A DNA stretch of 54,017 nucleotides from Candidatus Moraniibacteriota bacterium (GCA_903854995.1 CAINXS010000067.1:1-54017), one strand, 5' to 3'; shown: positions 14,391 to 22,746, counted from the stretch's first letter. The notes: generated by a model from the letters alone, not told the origin. Numbers and translations are program-made.

Positions 14391-15047
14391 ATGATCGCGA
14401 ACCCCGACCGACCGGGTCTTCCGAAGCGTGAAGCCGACTCGAAAAACGGAAGCGAGGAGGAGCTCTCCGCCGGACAATTCTTTCTCGAGATGGTGAAGGT
14501 GTTCCTGTTGGCCGCCGTCATCATCATACCAGTACGTGTCTTTCTCTTCCAGCCGTTCTTCGTTCAGGGTTCGAGCATGCAGCCGAATTTCGAAAACGGC
14601 GAGTATCTCGTCGTCAACGAATTCGGGTACAAGAAGACCCGGGTAGGTCTTCCCGAAACCCCGTTCTTCACGGTCTCGCCGTTTTATTCGCTGACGCGGC
14701 AGGAACCGATAGTCTTCCGATCCCCGCAGAAAGAAGGCTTGTACCTGATCAAGCGCGTCATCGGTCTTCCGGGTGAAACCGTGCGGATCGAACATTCGAA
14801 CATCATCATCACGGACGCCGAGCATCCGGACGGGTTCAGGCTCGACGAATCATCGTATCTCGCATCGTCGGTCATAACGACGGATATGAAACCGCTGACC
14901 CTCGGGGCCGACCAGTATTTCGTTCTCGGCGACAACCGCATGAACAGCCTCGATTCCCGCGTATTCGGTCCCGTCGATCGGGGGCTCGTCGTCGGGAAGG
15001 TGCTCTTCCGGGCGTGGCCGATTACGCGGGGCGAGTGGTACCGGTGA
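14391..15047 (+). CDS. lepB: Signal peptidase I, 218 aa
   Basis: Cleaves signal peptides at the outer face of the membrane. A charged N-terminus and one span (residues ~35-52) precede F-V-Q-G-S-S-M-Q-P, whose second Ser (62) is the predicted nucleophile. The general-base Lys lies in L-I-K-R-V-I-G-L-P-G-E. The C-terminal signature G-D-N-R-M-N-S-L-D-S-R is intact. ATG 14391 gives the normal architecture. A GGAGGA-atgac-TCCTCC hairpin (about 14359-14375) lies just upstream and would mask the only SD-like bases. Confidence 0.95.
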   Translation: MIANPDRPGLPKREADSKNGSEEELSAGQFFLEMVKVFLLAAVIIIPVRVFLFQPFFVQGSSMQPNFENGEYLVVNEFGYKKTRVGLPETPFFTVSPFYSLTRQEPIVFRSPQKEGLYLIKRVIGLPGETVRIEHSNIIITDAEHPDGFRLDESSYLASSVITTDMKPLTLGADQYFVLGDNRMNSLDSRVFGPVDRGLVVGKVLFRAWPITRGEWYR

Positions 15048-15096
15048 ACCGACGTTTCGGATATTTTCGTAATAAAGCAGCATAAGCGACCCGTCT

Positions 15097-16539
15097 ATGA
15101 CTCCGAAGAAGACCGTGCTCCCGAAGAAGGCCAAACCGGCGGCGAAGAAGCCGGTGGCAAAGTCCGCCGTGAAGCCGGAAAAGAAGTCCGTGGCGAAAGC
15201 CGCTCCGGCACCGCTCGTTTCCGAGAACGAGCTCCTCATGCAGTCATTGCGCGGCATGCGCGATATTCTGCCCGACGAGCAGCCGTATTGGGAGCGCGTG
15301 AGGCGGAGCCTATCCACGGCCGCGCAGGACTACGGGTTCCAGCGTATCGATACGCCGACAGTCGAATACCTGCATCTTTTCGTGCGTTCCATCAAGGAAG
15401 GGACGGACATCATAGACAAGGAGATCTACTCGTTCCAGACCCGTGGCGGAGACCGCGTGGCGCTCCGGCCCGAGTTCACCGCCGGAATCGGTCGCGCCTA
15501 CATCCAGCACGGGATGAGTGTGCTTCCGAAGCCGATCCGCCTCTTCTCCATGGGACCGGTGTTCCGTTATGACCGGCCTCAGGAGGGACGATATCGCGAA
15601 TTATGGCAGGGGGACTTCGAAGTGTTCGGCGAGGCCGATCCGATATTGGATGCCCAGGTGATGCAGGTCGCGTACCGTGTCGTCCGGGAGCTCGGTCTCA
15701 AGGATGTCGAATTTCAGGTGAACTCCATCGGAACGCCCGAATCGCGCAAGCGATATGAGAAGGCTCTGGTCCGGTTCCTCGAGTCCCAGAAGCACAAGCT
15801 CTGTCAGGTGTGTCGCGAGCGTCTTACGACGAACCCGATGCGCATCCTCGACTGCAAGGAGGACAAGTGCGTGCAACTGACCTCGCAGGTCCCGCAGGCG
15901 CTCGATTTCCTCGACGACGAGTCACGCGCGCACTTCAAATCGTTGCTCGAGTATCTGGACGAGCTCGAACTTCCGTATTCCATCAATCCTCGTCTCGTCC
16001 GCGGACTCGACTATTACACGCGGACCGTGTTCGAGATCTGGTCGACCGACCGTGAGGGGAAGAAATACGCGCTCGGTGGCGGTGGCCGGTACGACAACCT
16101 CATACAGGAGCTCGGTGGCGAGCCGACGCCGGCGATCGGTTTCGGCCTCGGTCTCGACCGCGTCGTGCTTGAGATGAAGCGTACCCAGGTGCGGCCGTAC
16201 GAATTTCCGAAGCCACGCGTGTTTCTCGCGCAGCTCGGCGATCTTGCGAAGAAGAAAAGCCTCAGGCTGTTTTCCGAACTTGAGAAGCACGGCATCCTGA
16301 CGACGGAGAGCTTCGGTCGCGGAAGTCTCAAGGCGCAGATGCGCGTCGCGGGACGGCTCGGCGTGGAGGTGACGATCATCCTCGGTCAGAAGGAAGCCCT
16401 TGATGGCACGGCCATCGTGAAGGATATGGTGTCGGGGACGCAGGAGACCGTCACGCAGGAACGACTCGTGGATGCCGTGAAAAAAATCCTCAAGACGAAC
16501 GTGACGCTTGCACATCCGCCCGTGAAATCCGAAAAGTGA
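15097..16539 (+). CDS. hisS: Histidyl-tRNA synthetase with Lys/Ala-rich N-terminal extension, 480 aa
   Basis: Class II synthetase charging tRNA-His. The motifs are recognisable: G-M-R-D-I-L-P near the true N-terminus, motif 2 F-S-M-G-P-V-F-R-Y-D-R-P-Q-E-G-R-Y-R-E-L-W-Q, the His-specific G-L-D-Y-Y-T-R-T-V-F-E, and motif 3 G-F-G-L-G-L-D-R. The anticodon-binding domain closes the protein. About 48 residues of repeated K-K/A-K/P-A precede the catalytic core and are not part of usual HisRS, giving 480 rather than ~425-430 residues. The first ATG (15097) has no SD, and an internal start near the core (M-R-D) cannot be ruled out. Confidence 0.95.
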   Translation: MTPKKTVLPKKAKPAAKKPVAKSAVKPEKKSVAKAAPAPLVSENELLMQSLRGMRDILPDEQPYWERVRRSLSTAAQDYGFQRIDTPTVEYLHLFVRSIKEGTDIIDKEIYSFQTRGGDRVALRPEFTAGIGRAYIQHGMSVLPKPIRLFSMGPVFRYDRPQEGRYRELWQGDFEVFGEADPILDAQVMQVAYRVVRELGLKDVEFQVNSIGTPESRKRYEKALVRFLESQKHKLCQVCRERLTTNPMRILDCKEDKCVQLTSQVPQALDFLDDESRAHFKSLLEYLDELELPYSINPRLVRGLDYYTRTVFEIWSTDREGKKYALGGGGRYDNLIQELGGEPTPAIGFGLGLDRVVLEMKRTQVRPYEFPKPRVFLAQLGDLAKKKSLRLFSELEKHGILTTESFGRGSLKAQMRVAGRLGVEVTIILGQKEALDGTAIVKDMVSGTQETVTQERLVDAVKKILKTNVTLAHPPVKSEK

Positions 16540-16554
16540 TCGTTCCGACGCAGT

Positions 16555-16908
16555 ATGGAAGAGACCGTTTTCGACAAAATCATACGGAAAGAGATTCCGG
16601 CGGACATCGTGCTCGAGACGGACGAGCTGATCGCGTTTCACGATATTCATCCGCTCGCGCCTGTGCACGTCCTCATCATCCCGAAACGTCGAATCGAGAC
16701 TATCGACGACCTTGAGGACGGGGACGCGGGGCTTGCGGGGCGCATGATCATCGCTGCGCGCGATATCGCGAGGGACTTGAACATTTCCCGGAAAGGGTAT
16801 AAGCTTCTGTTTCGGGTCGGTCATGACGGCGGGCAGGAAATCCCGCATATTCATCTGCACCTGATCGGCGGGGCCAGGCTCTCGGAAGGGATCCGACCCG
16901 CGAAATGA
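16555..16908 (+). CDS. HIT-family (Hint-like) nucleotide hydrolase, 117 aa
   Basis: Small histidine-triad protein, usually a purine nucleoside phosphoramidase. F-D-K-I-I-R-K-E-I-P-A opens the fold, A-F-H-D-I-H-P-L-A-P-V-H-V-L-I-I-P-K lies in the centre, and the active-site triad I-P-H-I-H-L-H-L-I-G-G is near the end. The length is standard. It follows hisS by 15 bases, so the two are probably co-transcribed. The biological substrate is unknown. Confidence 0.93.
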   Translation: MEETVFDKIIRKEIPADIVLETDELIAFHDIHPLAPVHVLIIPKRRIETIDDLEDGDAGLAGRMIIAARDIARDLNISRKGYKLLFRVGHDGGQEIPHIHLHLIGGARLSEGIRPAK

Positions 16909-16962
16909 AAGAGACGCCCGAAAGGGCCGGGATGAGGCGGAAATTCAATCGATATCACTAGG

Positions 16963-16971
16963 AAAGGAGGT
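16963..16971 (+). promoter_or_regulatory. Perfect extended Shine-Dalgarno of rpsU
   Basis: AAAGGAGGT, 8 bases before ATG 16980, matches the canonical anti-SD over nine bases. It is the strongest SD in the window; ribosomal and housekeeping genes around it have none. Confidence 0.8.
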
Positions 16972-16979
16972 CGGTATAC

Positions 16980-17234
16980 ATGATACAGGTACGTAAGAAG
17001 GAAAAGGAGACGCCGGAAAGCATGATCCGTCGTTTTTCTCGGCGTGTCCAGCAGAGCGGCACGCTTCAGCGCGCGCGAAAGCTTCGCTTCCGTCGCGAGG
17101 AGAAGAGCAAGACCGAGCGTCGCAATGAGGCGCTCTACAAGACGAAGATCCGCAAGGAAATCGGCCGGCTGAAGAAATTCGGAAAATTCGACGATGAATC
17201 GCTCCGCGAGATCAAGAAAAAACTCAACCGCTAA
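16980..17234 (+). CDS. rpsU: Ribosomal protein bS21, 84 aa
   Basis: Small basic subunit protein located near the 3' end of 16S rRNA. I-Q-V-R-K-K-E-K-E-T-P-E-S-M-I-R-R-F-S-R-R-V gives the conserved N-terminal helix. A K/R-rich middle and E-A-L-Y-K-T-K-I-R-K continue the pattern, and an extra ~20 residues form a tail ending K-K-K-L-N-R. The start is fixed by the perfect SD. It is followed after 13 bases by yqeY. The unusual SD, against SD-poor neighbours, points to its own translational control. Confidence 0.93.
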   Translation: MIQVRKKEKETPESMIRRFSRRVQQSGTLQRARKLRFRREEKSKTERRNEALYKTKIRKEIGRLKKFGKFDDESLREIKKKLNR

Positions 17235-17247
17235 ACCATAGTCCGCT

Positions 17248-17700
17248 ATGACCCTCTACGAAACGATCCAGGGCGACCTCAAGGAGGCCATGAAGGCGGG
17301 GGACGCCGTACGACGCGACGTGATCCGTATGGTCGGGAGCGCGCTCAAGAACGAGGCGATCGAACTCCGGAAGCCAGCGGTCGAGCTGACCGATGCCGAG
17401 TCGGTTGCCGTTTTGCGACGGCTGGCCAAGCAGCGTCGCGAGAGCATCGCGAGCTTTCTCGCGGGCGGTCGTCCGGAACTTGCCGAGCAGGAAGAGTCCG
17501 AGCTTTCGGTCATCGGCGCGTATCTCCCGGCGAATCTTCCTGATGATGAAATCCGGAAGCTTGTCGCCGAAGCGAAAGCCGAGACCGGAGCCGCGTCGAA
17601 AGCCGACTTCGGAAAGCTCATGGGAGCCGTATCGAAGAAGGTCGCCGGTCGCGCGGACGGGAACGCCGTCAAAGTCCTCGTCGAGGAAACGCTTTCCTAG
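17248..17700 (+). CDS. yqeY: GatB/YqeY domain protein, 150 aa
   Basis: Stand-alone version of the helical domain at the C-terminus of the GatB amidotransferase subunit; it is thought to bind tRNA-related substrates, but its exact function is not settled. The diagnostic pattern is present: V-R-R-D-V-I-R-M-V-G-S-A-L-K-N-E, K-Q-R-R-E-S-I-A-S-F, Y-L-P-A-N-L-P-D-D-E-I, and D-F-G-K-L-M-G-A-V...G-R-A-D-G-N. Its place after rpsU is a common bacterial neighbourhood. Its stop is 4 bases before the ybeY start. Confidence 0.92.
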   Translation: MTLYETIQGDLKEAMKAGDAVRRDVIRMVGSALKNEAIELRKPAVELTDAESVAVLRRLAKQRRESIASFLAGGRPELAEQEESELSVIGAYLPANLPDDEIRKLVAEAKAETGAASKADFGKLMGAVSKKVAGRADGNAVKVLVEETLS

Positions 17701-17704
17701 TCGC

Positions 17705-18157
17705 ATGGAACCCGAACTCGACATCGTGAGGAATATCGATTGCGAGTCTGACGATGATTTTTTTGTCGCGGTCGTGAAAGAGACGATAGCCCGATCCGGG
17801 CTGTCGTCTCTTTCCTCGTACCGCACCGTATCCGCGGGTATCGCGCTCGTGACCGACGAGGCGATCGCGGAACTCAACGGGACGTATCGGGGCAAGGCCG
17901 TGCCGACCGACGTCCTGTCGTTTTCGGAACACGAGGGGGAGGAGATCCGTCCCGATGCGGACGGGAACATATTTCTCGGCGATCTCGTGATCGCGCCCGA
18001 CTTCGTGCGCCGTGCGGCGGCGGGGGATGGCGTTCCGTTCCGTATGGAACTCGCGTTCGTCTGTTCGCATGGCATACTCCACCTCCTCGGATTCGATCAT
18101 TCTCCCGAAATGTTCCGGATCCAGGATGAAGTGACGGAGACATTCTTTCCCCGCTGA
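17705..18157 (+). CDS. ybeY: Endoribonuclease/rRNA maturation factor YbeY, 150 aa
   Basis: Zinc-dependent factor for 16S rRNA 3'-end maturation and ribosome quality control. The metal-binding signature H-G-I-L-H-L-L-G-F-D-H is at residues 122-132, with all three His present. T-D-V-L-S-F-S and G-D-L-V-I-A in the middle are also typical. The start at 17705 is the first ATG after the yqeY stop; the frame is open further upstream, but that part overlaps yqeY. It is followed by dgkA after 72 bases, the usual ybeY-dgkA order. Confidence 0.95.
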   Translation: MEPELDIVRNIDCESDDDFFVAVVKETIARSGLSSLSSYRTVSAGIALVTDEAIAELNGTYRGKAVPTDVLSFSEHEGEEIRPDADGNIFLGDLVIAPDFVRRAAAGDGVPFRMELAFVCSHGILHLLGFDHSPEMFRIQDEVTETFFPR

Positions 18158-18229
18158 TATCCGCGCGCGTTGGCGGGGCGCGCCGTTCCATTGTAAAATA
18201 TCCGACGACGGTCCGAATCATTTTTTCCT

Positions 18230-18589
18230 ATGATGAAATTCGTAAAAAGTTTTCGACATGCCGCGGACGGGATCCGCAGTGCGGCGTCGACGGAACGGAA
18301 TTTCCGTATCGAGCTCGTGTTGGCGGCGGGAGCATTCGCGCTTTCCTGGGTCCTCCCTCTTTCCGTGACGGAGCGGGCCATGGTGTTTCTGACTATCGGT
18401 ATCATTCTCGCGCTCGAGCTGCTGAATACCGCTTTCGAACAGTTGACCGATATGCTGAGCCCGCAGTTTCATGAAAAGGTGAAGACCATCAAGGATCTTG
18501 CCGCCGGCGCGGTGCTGCTTTCGTCTTTCAGCGCGGTTCTCGTCGGGCTTGTCATCTTCGCACCGCATCTCGTGGCGCTGTTTTCGTGA
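18230..18589 (+). CDS. dgkA: Diacylglycerol kinase / undecaprenol kinase family, 119 aa
   Basis: Small integral membrane lipid kinase. S-F-R-H-A-A-D-G-I-R and E-R-N-F-R-I-E mark the N-terminal amphipathic part. Three membrane spans follow, with the catalytic signature A-L-E-L-L-N-T-A-F-E in the second and K-D-L-A-A-G-A-V before the third. Homologues in Gram-positive-type cells often use undecaprenol; the substrate here cannot be told from sequence. The start is M-M-K (18230) or the second Met. Confidence 0.93.
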   Translation: MMKFVKSFRHAADGIRSAASTERNFRIELVLAAGAFALSWVLPLSVTERAMVFLTIGIILALELLNTAFEQLTDMLSPQFHEKVKTIKDLAAGAVLLSSFSAVLVGLVIFAPHLVALFS

Positions 18590-18627
18590 CATCGAGCCGA
18601 TATCTTCCGAATCTTCCGACCAAAATT

Positions 18628-18657
18628 CGTAGAGACGAGGCATGCCTCATTTCTACG
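18628..18657. repeat. Palindromic intergenic repeat
   Basis: CGTAGA ... TCTACG encloses the perfect palindrome GAGGCATGCCTC (18637-18648). It lacks a T-run, so it is less likely to be a terminator than a dispersed palindrome. Confidence 0.5.
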
Positions 18658-18671
18658 TTCGTGCTCGCGGT

Positions 18672-18700
18672 TTGACAAAAAAATCATCCTGGTCTATTCT
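18672..18700 (+). promoter_or_regulatory. Near-consensus promoter of the 56-aa ORF
   Basis: TTGACA (18672-18677), 17-base spacer, TATTCT (18695-18700). It is among the best sigma70-like promoters in the window. Confidence 0.75.
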
Positions 18701-18768
18701 TGTATTGGAAGGCTGGTTCGTTTAACAGTTTTCCCGTTTTCAAAACTTTTTAACAAAAGGAGTTAGCC

Positions 18769-18939
18769 ATGAATCATGGAACTGGAACTCTGTCGTTACT
18801 GCTGACCAACGGCGGAAAGACGGGCAGGTTAATCGACAACGGCGATAAAAGGATTGAGGGTGGCCTGAACCGCATCTTCCCAGGCAACTCTTCCATCGCT
18901 GTCGCTGACCTCGGCCAGAACTACTCTACCGCTGCTTGA
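18769..18939 (+). CDS. Orphan 56-aa protein in its own transcription unit
   Basis: No family is recognised. AAGGAG (18757-18762) sits six bases before ATG 18769, and the 57-codon frame ends at TGA. The translation starts M-N-H-G-T-G-T-L-S-L-L-L and ends N-Y-S-T-A-A. It is rich in G, N, L and S, lacks Cys and Trp, and has no evident signal peptide. It has a near-consensus promoter upstream and a 9-bp perfect stem plus T8 terminator 21 bases downstream. This complete expression cassette suggests an abundant small protein, or less likely a structured RNA. A role cannot be named. Confidence 0.65.
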   Translation: MNHGTGTLSLLLTNGGKTGRLIDNGDKRIEGGLNRIFPGNSSIAVADLGQNYSTAA

Positions 18940-18960
18940 GGTAAAATAACCTGGCAGCTT

Positions 18961-19000
18961 GGCACCGCGCGCTTATTGCGTCGCGGTGCCGATTTTTTTT
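18961..19000 (+). terminator. Strong terminator of the 56-aa ORF
   Basis: Nine perfect pairs GGCACCGCG (18961-18969) / CGCGGTGCC (18982-18990), 12-base loop, then T8 (18993-19000). Confidence 0.9.
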
Positions 19001-19165
19001 GTAGAGGCCGTGCCGAATTTTCGGCTAGAAATAGGCATGAAATGTTTTGCAGATTACCGAGCGTCGTTTTGTACACCGAAATCCGAAACGAATTCTGGCA
19101 CGGTGAATGGAACAGGTTTCCGGCGGGCAATTCGCGATTCCTACTGATGGCGGGTTGTCACATCT

Positions 19166-19642
19166 CTATTCTCCCGTCGTTTTCATCGACGGGTTTTCCG
19201 GATAGTTTTCCTTTTCCAGGGTTTCAAAAAGGAAGAGAATCTTTTCGTATTTTTCCTTGACGCGATCCATATATTCGTCATCGGGATGTTCCGGCAGGCC
19301 GACCTGTTCCGACGGACGTTCGGAGCCTTCTTGCGCGGCTTTTTCGGGAGCGGACGGGAAGACGACCGATTCGAATTCTTCGATCGCTAACTTCACTTTC
19401 TCGGACGTTCCCTCCGGGAACTTTGTCGCTTTCGCACTCACAAAGAGGTCGCGTATCCGTTTTTCGGCCTCCCCCCTGTGGCTCGGGTCGTCAACGGATG
19501 CCGCCCGTATCGCCATGACGATATGGCTGAGGCAGTGCCGGATTTTTCCCTCGTCGCCCGTCCCCCGGGCCAGCTCTTTACGGTACTCTTTGAGGGCATC
19601 CTGCACCTTCGGATTTAGAAAGTGAGGGGATTCTGTTGGCAT
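19166..19642 (-). CDS. Hypothetical 158-aa protein
   Basis: No family is recognised. It is a soluble, highly charged, largely helical protein. The N-terminal half includes V-Q-D-A-L-K-E-Y-R-K-E-L and C-L-S-H-I-V-M-A-I-R-A-A. A Pro/Glu-rich linker (residues ~98-120) leads to a C-terminal helix with Y-M-D-R-V-K-E-K-Y-E-K-I-L-F-L-F-E. The minus-strand CATAAT about 9 bases before the ATG could be a -10. It converges with the 56-aa unit and diverges from ftsA. Confidence 0.6.
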   Translation of the reverse strand: MPTESPHFLNPKVQDALKEYRKELARGTGDEGKIRHCLSHIVMAIRAASVDDPSHRGEAEKRIRDLFVSAKATKFPEGTSEKVKLAIEEFESVVFPSAPEKAAQEGSERPSEQVGLPEHPDDEYMDRVKEKYEKILFLFETLEKENYPENPSMKTTGE

Positions 19643-20011
19643 AGGAGTTGCATTATGGATGCATATCCTTCATGTTCTCTCATTTTCGAGAAAAAATAAA
19701 GCCTCCGTCGCGACTTCGGATGATGATGGTCCGACGTCTCACCGATTCTGACCGTAGCCGGTCCCGAAACCTCTCCGTTTTCTCATGCGGCGTGATGATG
19801 CCGAGACGGACTGGCGAAGCGGCGTAGCGCATCGGATCGGATTATGGCGACAGGCGACGATATCGGAAAGCGAAATTCGGAACCGGCGAGCGGATTCTCA
19901 TCATCCGATCTTCGGAATGTCTCTTCCGGCATTGTGCACCATGGTCGTTTCGGGGTATACTATTTCCCATAAGCAGGATTTTCGCTGGGAAGGAATTCCC
20001 CGGTTGTCTGT
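19643..20011. other. Divergent intergenic region upstream of ftsA
   Basis: Contains TATACT at 19956-19961, a likely ftsA -10 element (weak TTGTGC -35 at 19932-19937, 18-base spacer), giving a leader of about 45 bases. No gene or RNA could be supported in the rest of this 369-base stretch. Confidence 0.45.
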
Positions 20012-21292
20012 ATGCCGAAAACGGAAAATTATCTCGGAATCGACATCGGTTCGGCGCATGTACGCGCGGTCATGGCGCAGGAAATAGCCGGCGAGGAGTC
20101 CTTGCGTGTTCTTGGCGCCGTCTCCATGCCGTCGGAAGGCATGCGTCGCGGAAGCGTCATCGACGCGTCCGCGGTCGCCGGTGCCGTCGCAAAGGCGGTG
20201 TCGCATGCGGAGCGCATGTCGGGCGTCACGTCCGATGTCGTAGGCGTAGGTATTTCCGGAACGGATATCTTCTGTCAGAAAACGCTCGGAGTCATCGCCG
20301 TCAGCCGTCCCGACGGCGAGGTCGCCGAAGAGGACGTGGAACGCGCGATGGCGGAAGTCGAGGCGCGCGTCATGCTTCCCTCGAATCGGGAAGTGTTGCA
20401 CGTCATCCCGAAAAGTTATCGGCTCGACGACCAGAAAGACATCAAGGATCCGATCGGCATGCGCGGTGTGCGGCTCGAGGCCGAGGCGTTCGTCGTCGGC
20501 ACGAGCATGAACCAGATGAAGGGCATCGGACGCATACTCGACCAGGTCGGTATCCGGCCGGATTTCCACGCCGTGGAGCCGCTTGCCGCCGCCGAAGCGG
20601 TGCTTAATCCGAAGCAGAAAGAGCTTGGTGTCGTGCTGGTCGACATCGGTGGAAGCACGACGTCGGTCACGGTGTACGAGGAGGGGGAGCTGGTTCACCT
20701 CGCGACACTGCCGGTCGGCGGAGCGCACGTCACGAACGACATCGCGATAGGACTTCGCGCGTCCATTGACACCGCGGAACAGGTGAAGCTCCAATACGGC
20801 ACGGCACTTCCGGATACCGTCGGAAAACGCGAGGAAATCGACCTTTCCAGTTTCGATTCCCATGAGACGGAATCCGTCTCGCGACATCATGTCGCCGAAA
20901 TCATCGAGGCTCGGATGGATGAACTCCTGCGTTTCGTCAATTCCGAACTCGCGAAGTGCGGGCGGGAAGGATTGCTGCCGGCGGGGGTGGTGCTTACCGG
21001 AGGCGGTGCATTGCTGCCGGGAGCCGTCGAGTTGGCGAAGGATATCCTCCGATTGCCATCGCATGTCGGATATCCGAAGCCGCTCGGAGGGATCCTCGAC
21101 CAGGTGGACAGTCCGGACTTCGCGACCGCCGTCGGGCTCGTTTTACTGGCGCGGGAGCGGAGGAAGTCCCACGGGAACATCGCGGGTATAGGGTTCCTGG
21201 CAGAGGGTGCGAAACGGGCCGTTCCGGATTGGATGCTTTCGGTCGGAAACAAAACGAAGGACTGGCTCCGGAAGTTTCTCCCGCTCGACTGA
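20012..21292 (+). CDS. ftsA: Cell division protein FtsA, 426 aa
   Basis: Actin-like ATPase that tethers FtsZ to the membrane. The ATPase phosphate-1 motif (L-G-I-D-I-G-S-A-H-V-R), phosphate-2 motif (V-L-V-D-I-G-G-S-T-T-S) and adenosine motif (V-V-L-T-G-G-G-A-L-L-P-G) are intact. The SHS2-like 1C domain lies between them. The final residues D-W-M-L-S-V-G-N-K-T-K-D-W-L-R-K-F form the expected amphipathic membrane-binding helix. The length is typical. It is separated from ftsZ by a 131-base gap that contains a separate ftsZ promoter. Confidence 0.96.
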   Translation: MPKTENYLGIDIGSAHVRAVMAQEIAGEESLRVLGAVSMPSEGMRRGSVIDASAVAGAVAKAVSHAERMSGVTSDVVGVGISGTDIFCQKTLGVIAVSRPDGEVAEEDVERAMAEVEARVMLPSNREVLHVIPKSYRLDDQKDIKDPIGMRGVRLEAEAFVVGTSMNQMKGIGRILDQVGIRPDFHAVEPLAAAEAVLNPKQKELGVVLVDIGGSTTSVTVYEEGELVHLATLPVGGAHVTNDIAIGLRASIDTAEQVKLQYGTALPDTVGKREEIDLSSFDSHETESVSRHHVAEIIEARMDELLRFVNSELAKCGREGLLPAGVVLTGGGALLPGAVELAKDILRLPSHVGYPKPLGGILDQVDSPDFATAVGLVLLARERRKSHGNIAGIGFLAEGAKRAVPDWMLSVGNKTKDWLRKFLPLD

Positions 21293-21332
21293 AAACAGAC
21301 AGAAAAATGCGACAAAAACGGAAAAAATCCGC

Positions 21333-21362
21333 TTGACACACGCTTTTTCCGCGTGCTAAAGT
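21333..21362 (+). promoter_or_regulatory. Promoter of ftsZ
   Basis: TTGACA (21333-21338), 18-base spacer, TAAAGT (21357-21362). A CACGC...GCGTG inverted repeat lies within the spacer. The leader is about 55 bases with no SD. Confidence 0.7.
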
Positions 21363-21423
21363 AGGACTTCGAAAACAAAAGCCGGGTGAAACCTTTCGAT
21401 TATCCTTTTAGCACCCCTTCCGT

Positions 21424-22689
21424 ATGGCTGAAATCAAACCCGACATCGAAACATTCGCCAAGATTAAAGTCGTTGGCGTCGGTGGGGCCGGCGGCAATGC
21501 CGTCTCCAGGATGATCGACTCCAAGATTAAGGGAGTCGAGTTCGTGGTAATCAATACCGATGCGCAGGCACTTCATAATTCGAAGGCGGCCGAGAAGGTG
21601 CATATCGGAAAGAACCTGACGAAAGGACTCGGGGCGGGAATGAATCCGGAAATCGGCCGGCAGGCCGCGGAGGAGAACCGCGACGAGATACAGGAAGTGC
21701 TCAAGGGTGCGGACATGGTGTTCGTCGCGTGCGGACTCGGAGGCGGGACCGGTTCCGGGGCGGCGCCGATCGTCGCTGAGACGGCGAAGGAACTCGGCGC
21801 GCTGACCATCGGAATCGTGACGAAGCCGTTCACCTTCGAAGGTGCGCAGCGTCGGGCGATAGGTGAGGAGGCCCTCTCGAACCTTCGTGACCGCGTCGAT
21901 TCGCTCATCACCATCCCGAATGACAAGCTGCTTTCCATCATCGACAAGAAGACCTCGCTCATCAACGCGTTCCGCATCGTCGATGACGTGCTCCGCCAGG
22001 GTGTTCAGGGCATCTCGGACCTCATCACGAAGCCGGGTATCGTGAACGTCGATTTCGCGGACGTACGCACCATCATGGAGGACAGCGGCAGCGCTCTCAT
22101 GGGTATCGGTATCGCCTCCGGAGAAAACCGTGCCGAGGAGGCGGCGCGTGCGGCCATCAACAGCCCGTTGCTCGAGCTTTCCATCGACGGGGCGAAGGGA
22201 GTCCTCATAAATATTTCCGGTTCCGCGGATCTCGGCATGCTCGAGATCAACGAGGCGGCGAACATCATTACCGAAAGCATCGATCCGAACGCGAAGGTCA
22301 TCTTCGGGGCCGTCGTCGACGATCAGGTCCACAAGGGAGACATCCAGATTACGGTGGTCGCGACCGGATTCGACGCGGGCCGCGTACGCGAACGCAACCC
22401 GGTCGGTTTCATCTCCCGGGCGGCCTCCGCTCCCGCTCCCGCAGTCGCGGCGCCCTCGCGATCCGTCGTCGAGCCGGAACCGGCGAAGTCTGCCGAGCAG
22501 GAAGAAGAGGATATCTTTTCGCGGAGTGCCTTCGAAAGCACCCGGCGCATGGTTGAAAAGCCGGCGATGATCATCGAGGAGAAGATTCAGCCGACTCAGG
22601 CTCCGCTTCGTTCCGAGACGAAAGAGTTTGCCGAGGAGGGAGACGACCTTGAGATACCGGCCTTCATACGTCGTAAGATGAAGAAATAA
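21424..22689 (+). CDS. ftsZ: Cell division protein FtsZ, 421 aa
   Basis: Tubulin-like GTPase that forms the division ring. V-V-G-V-G-G-A-G-G-N-A-V opens the nucleotide fold and the tubulin signature G-G-G-T-G-S-G is at residues 106-112. The T7 loop N-V-D-F-A-D-V is present. After ~residue 320 a Pro/Ala/Glu-rich linker leads to the conserved tip D-L-E-I-P-A-F-I-R-R-K, the FtsA-binding peptide. ATG 21424 is preceded by ttccgt rather than an SD. It has its own promoter and terminator. Confidence 0.98.
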   Translation: MAEIKPDIETFAKIKVVGVGGAGGNAVSRMIDSKIKGVEFVVINTDAQALHNSKAAEKVHIGKNLTKGLGAGMNPEIGRQAAEENRDEIQEVLKGADMVFVACGLGGGTGSGAAPIVAETAKELGALTIGIVTKPFTFEGAQRRAIGEEALSNLRDRVDSLITIPNDKLLSIIDKKTSLINAFRIVDDVLRQGVQGISDLITKPGIVNVDFADVRTIMEDSGSALMGIGIASGENRAEEAARAAINSPLLELSIDGAKGVLINISGSADLGMLEINEAANIITESIDPNAKVIFGAVVDDQVHKGDIQITVVATGFDAGRVRERNPVGFISRAASAPAPAVAAPSRSVVEPEPAKSAEQEEEDIFSRSAFESTRRMVEKPAMIIEEKIQPTQAPLRSETKEFAEEGDDLEIPAFIRRKMKK

Positions 22690-22711
22690 TCCCGGACGTT
22701 CCATCGTACTG

Positions 22712-22746
22712 AAAGGAGGGTGCCGGGCGCCCTCCTTTCCTTTTTT
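22712..22746 (+). terminator. Terminator after ftsZ
   Basis: Nine perfect pairs AAAGGAGGG (22712-22720) / CCCTCCTTT (22730-22738), then a T-rich tract to 22746. Confidence 0.9.
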
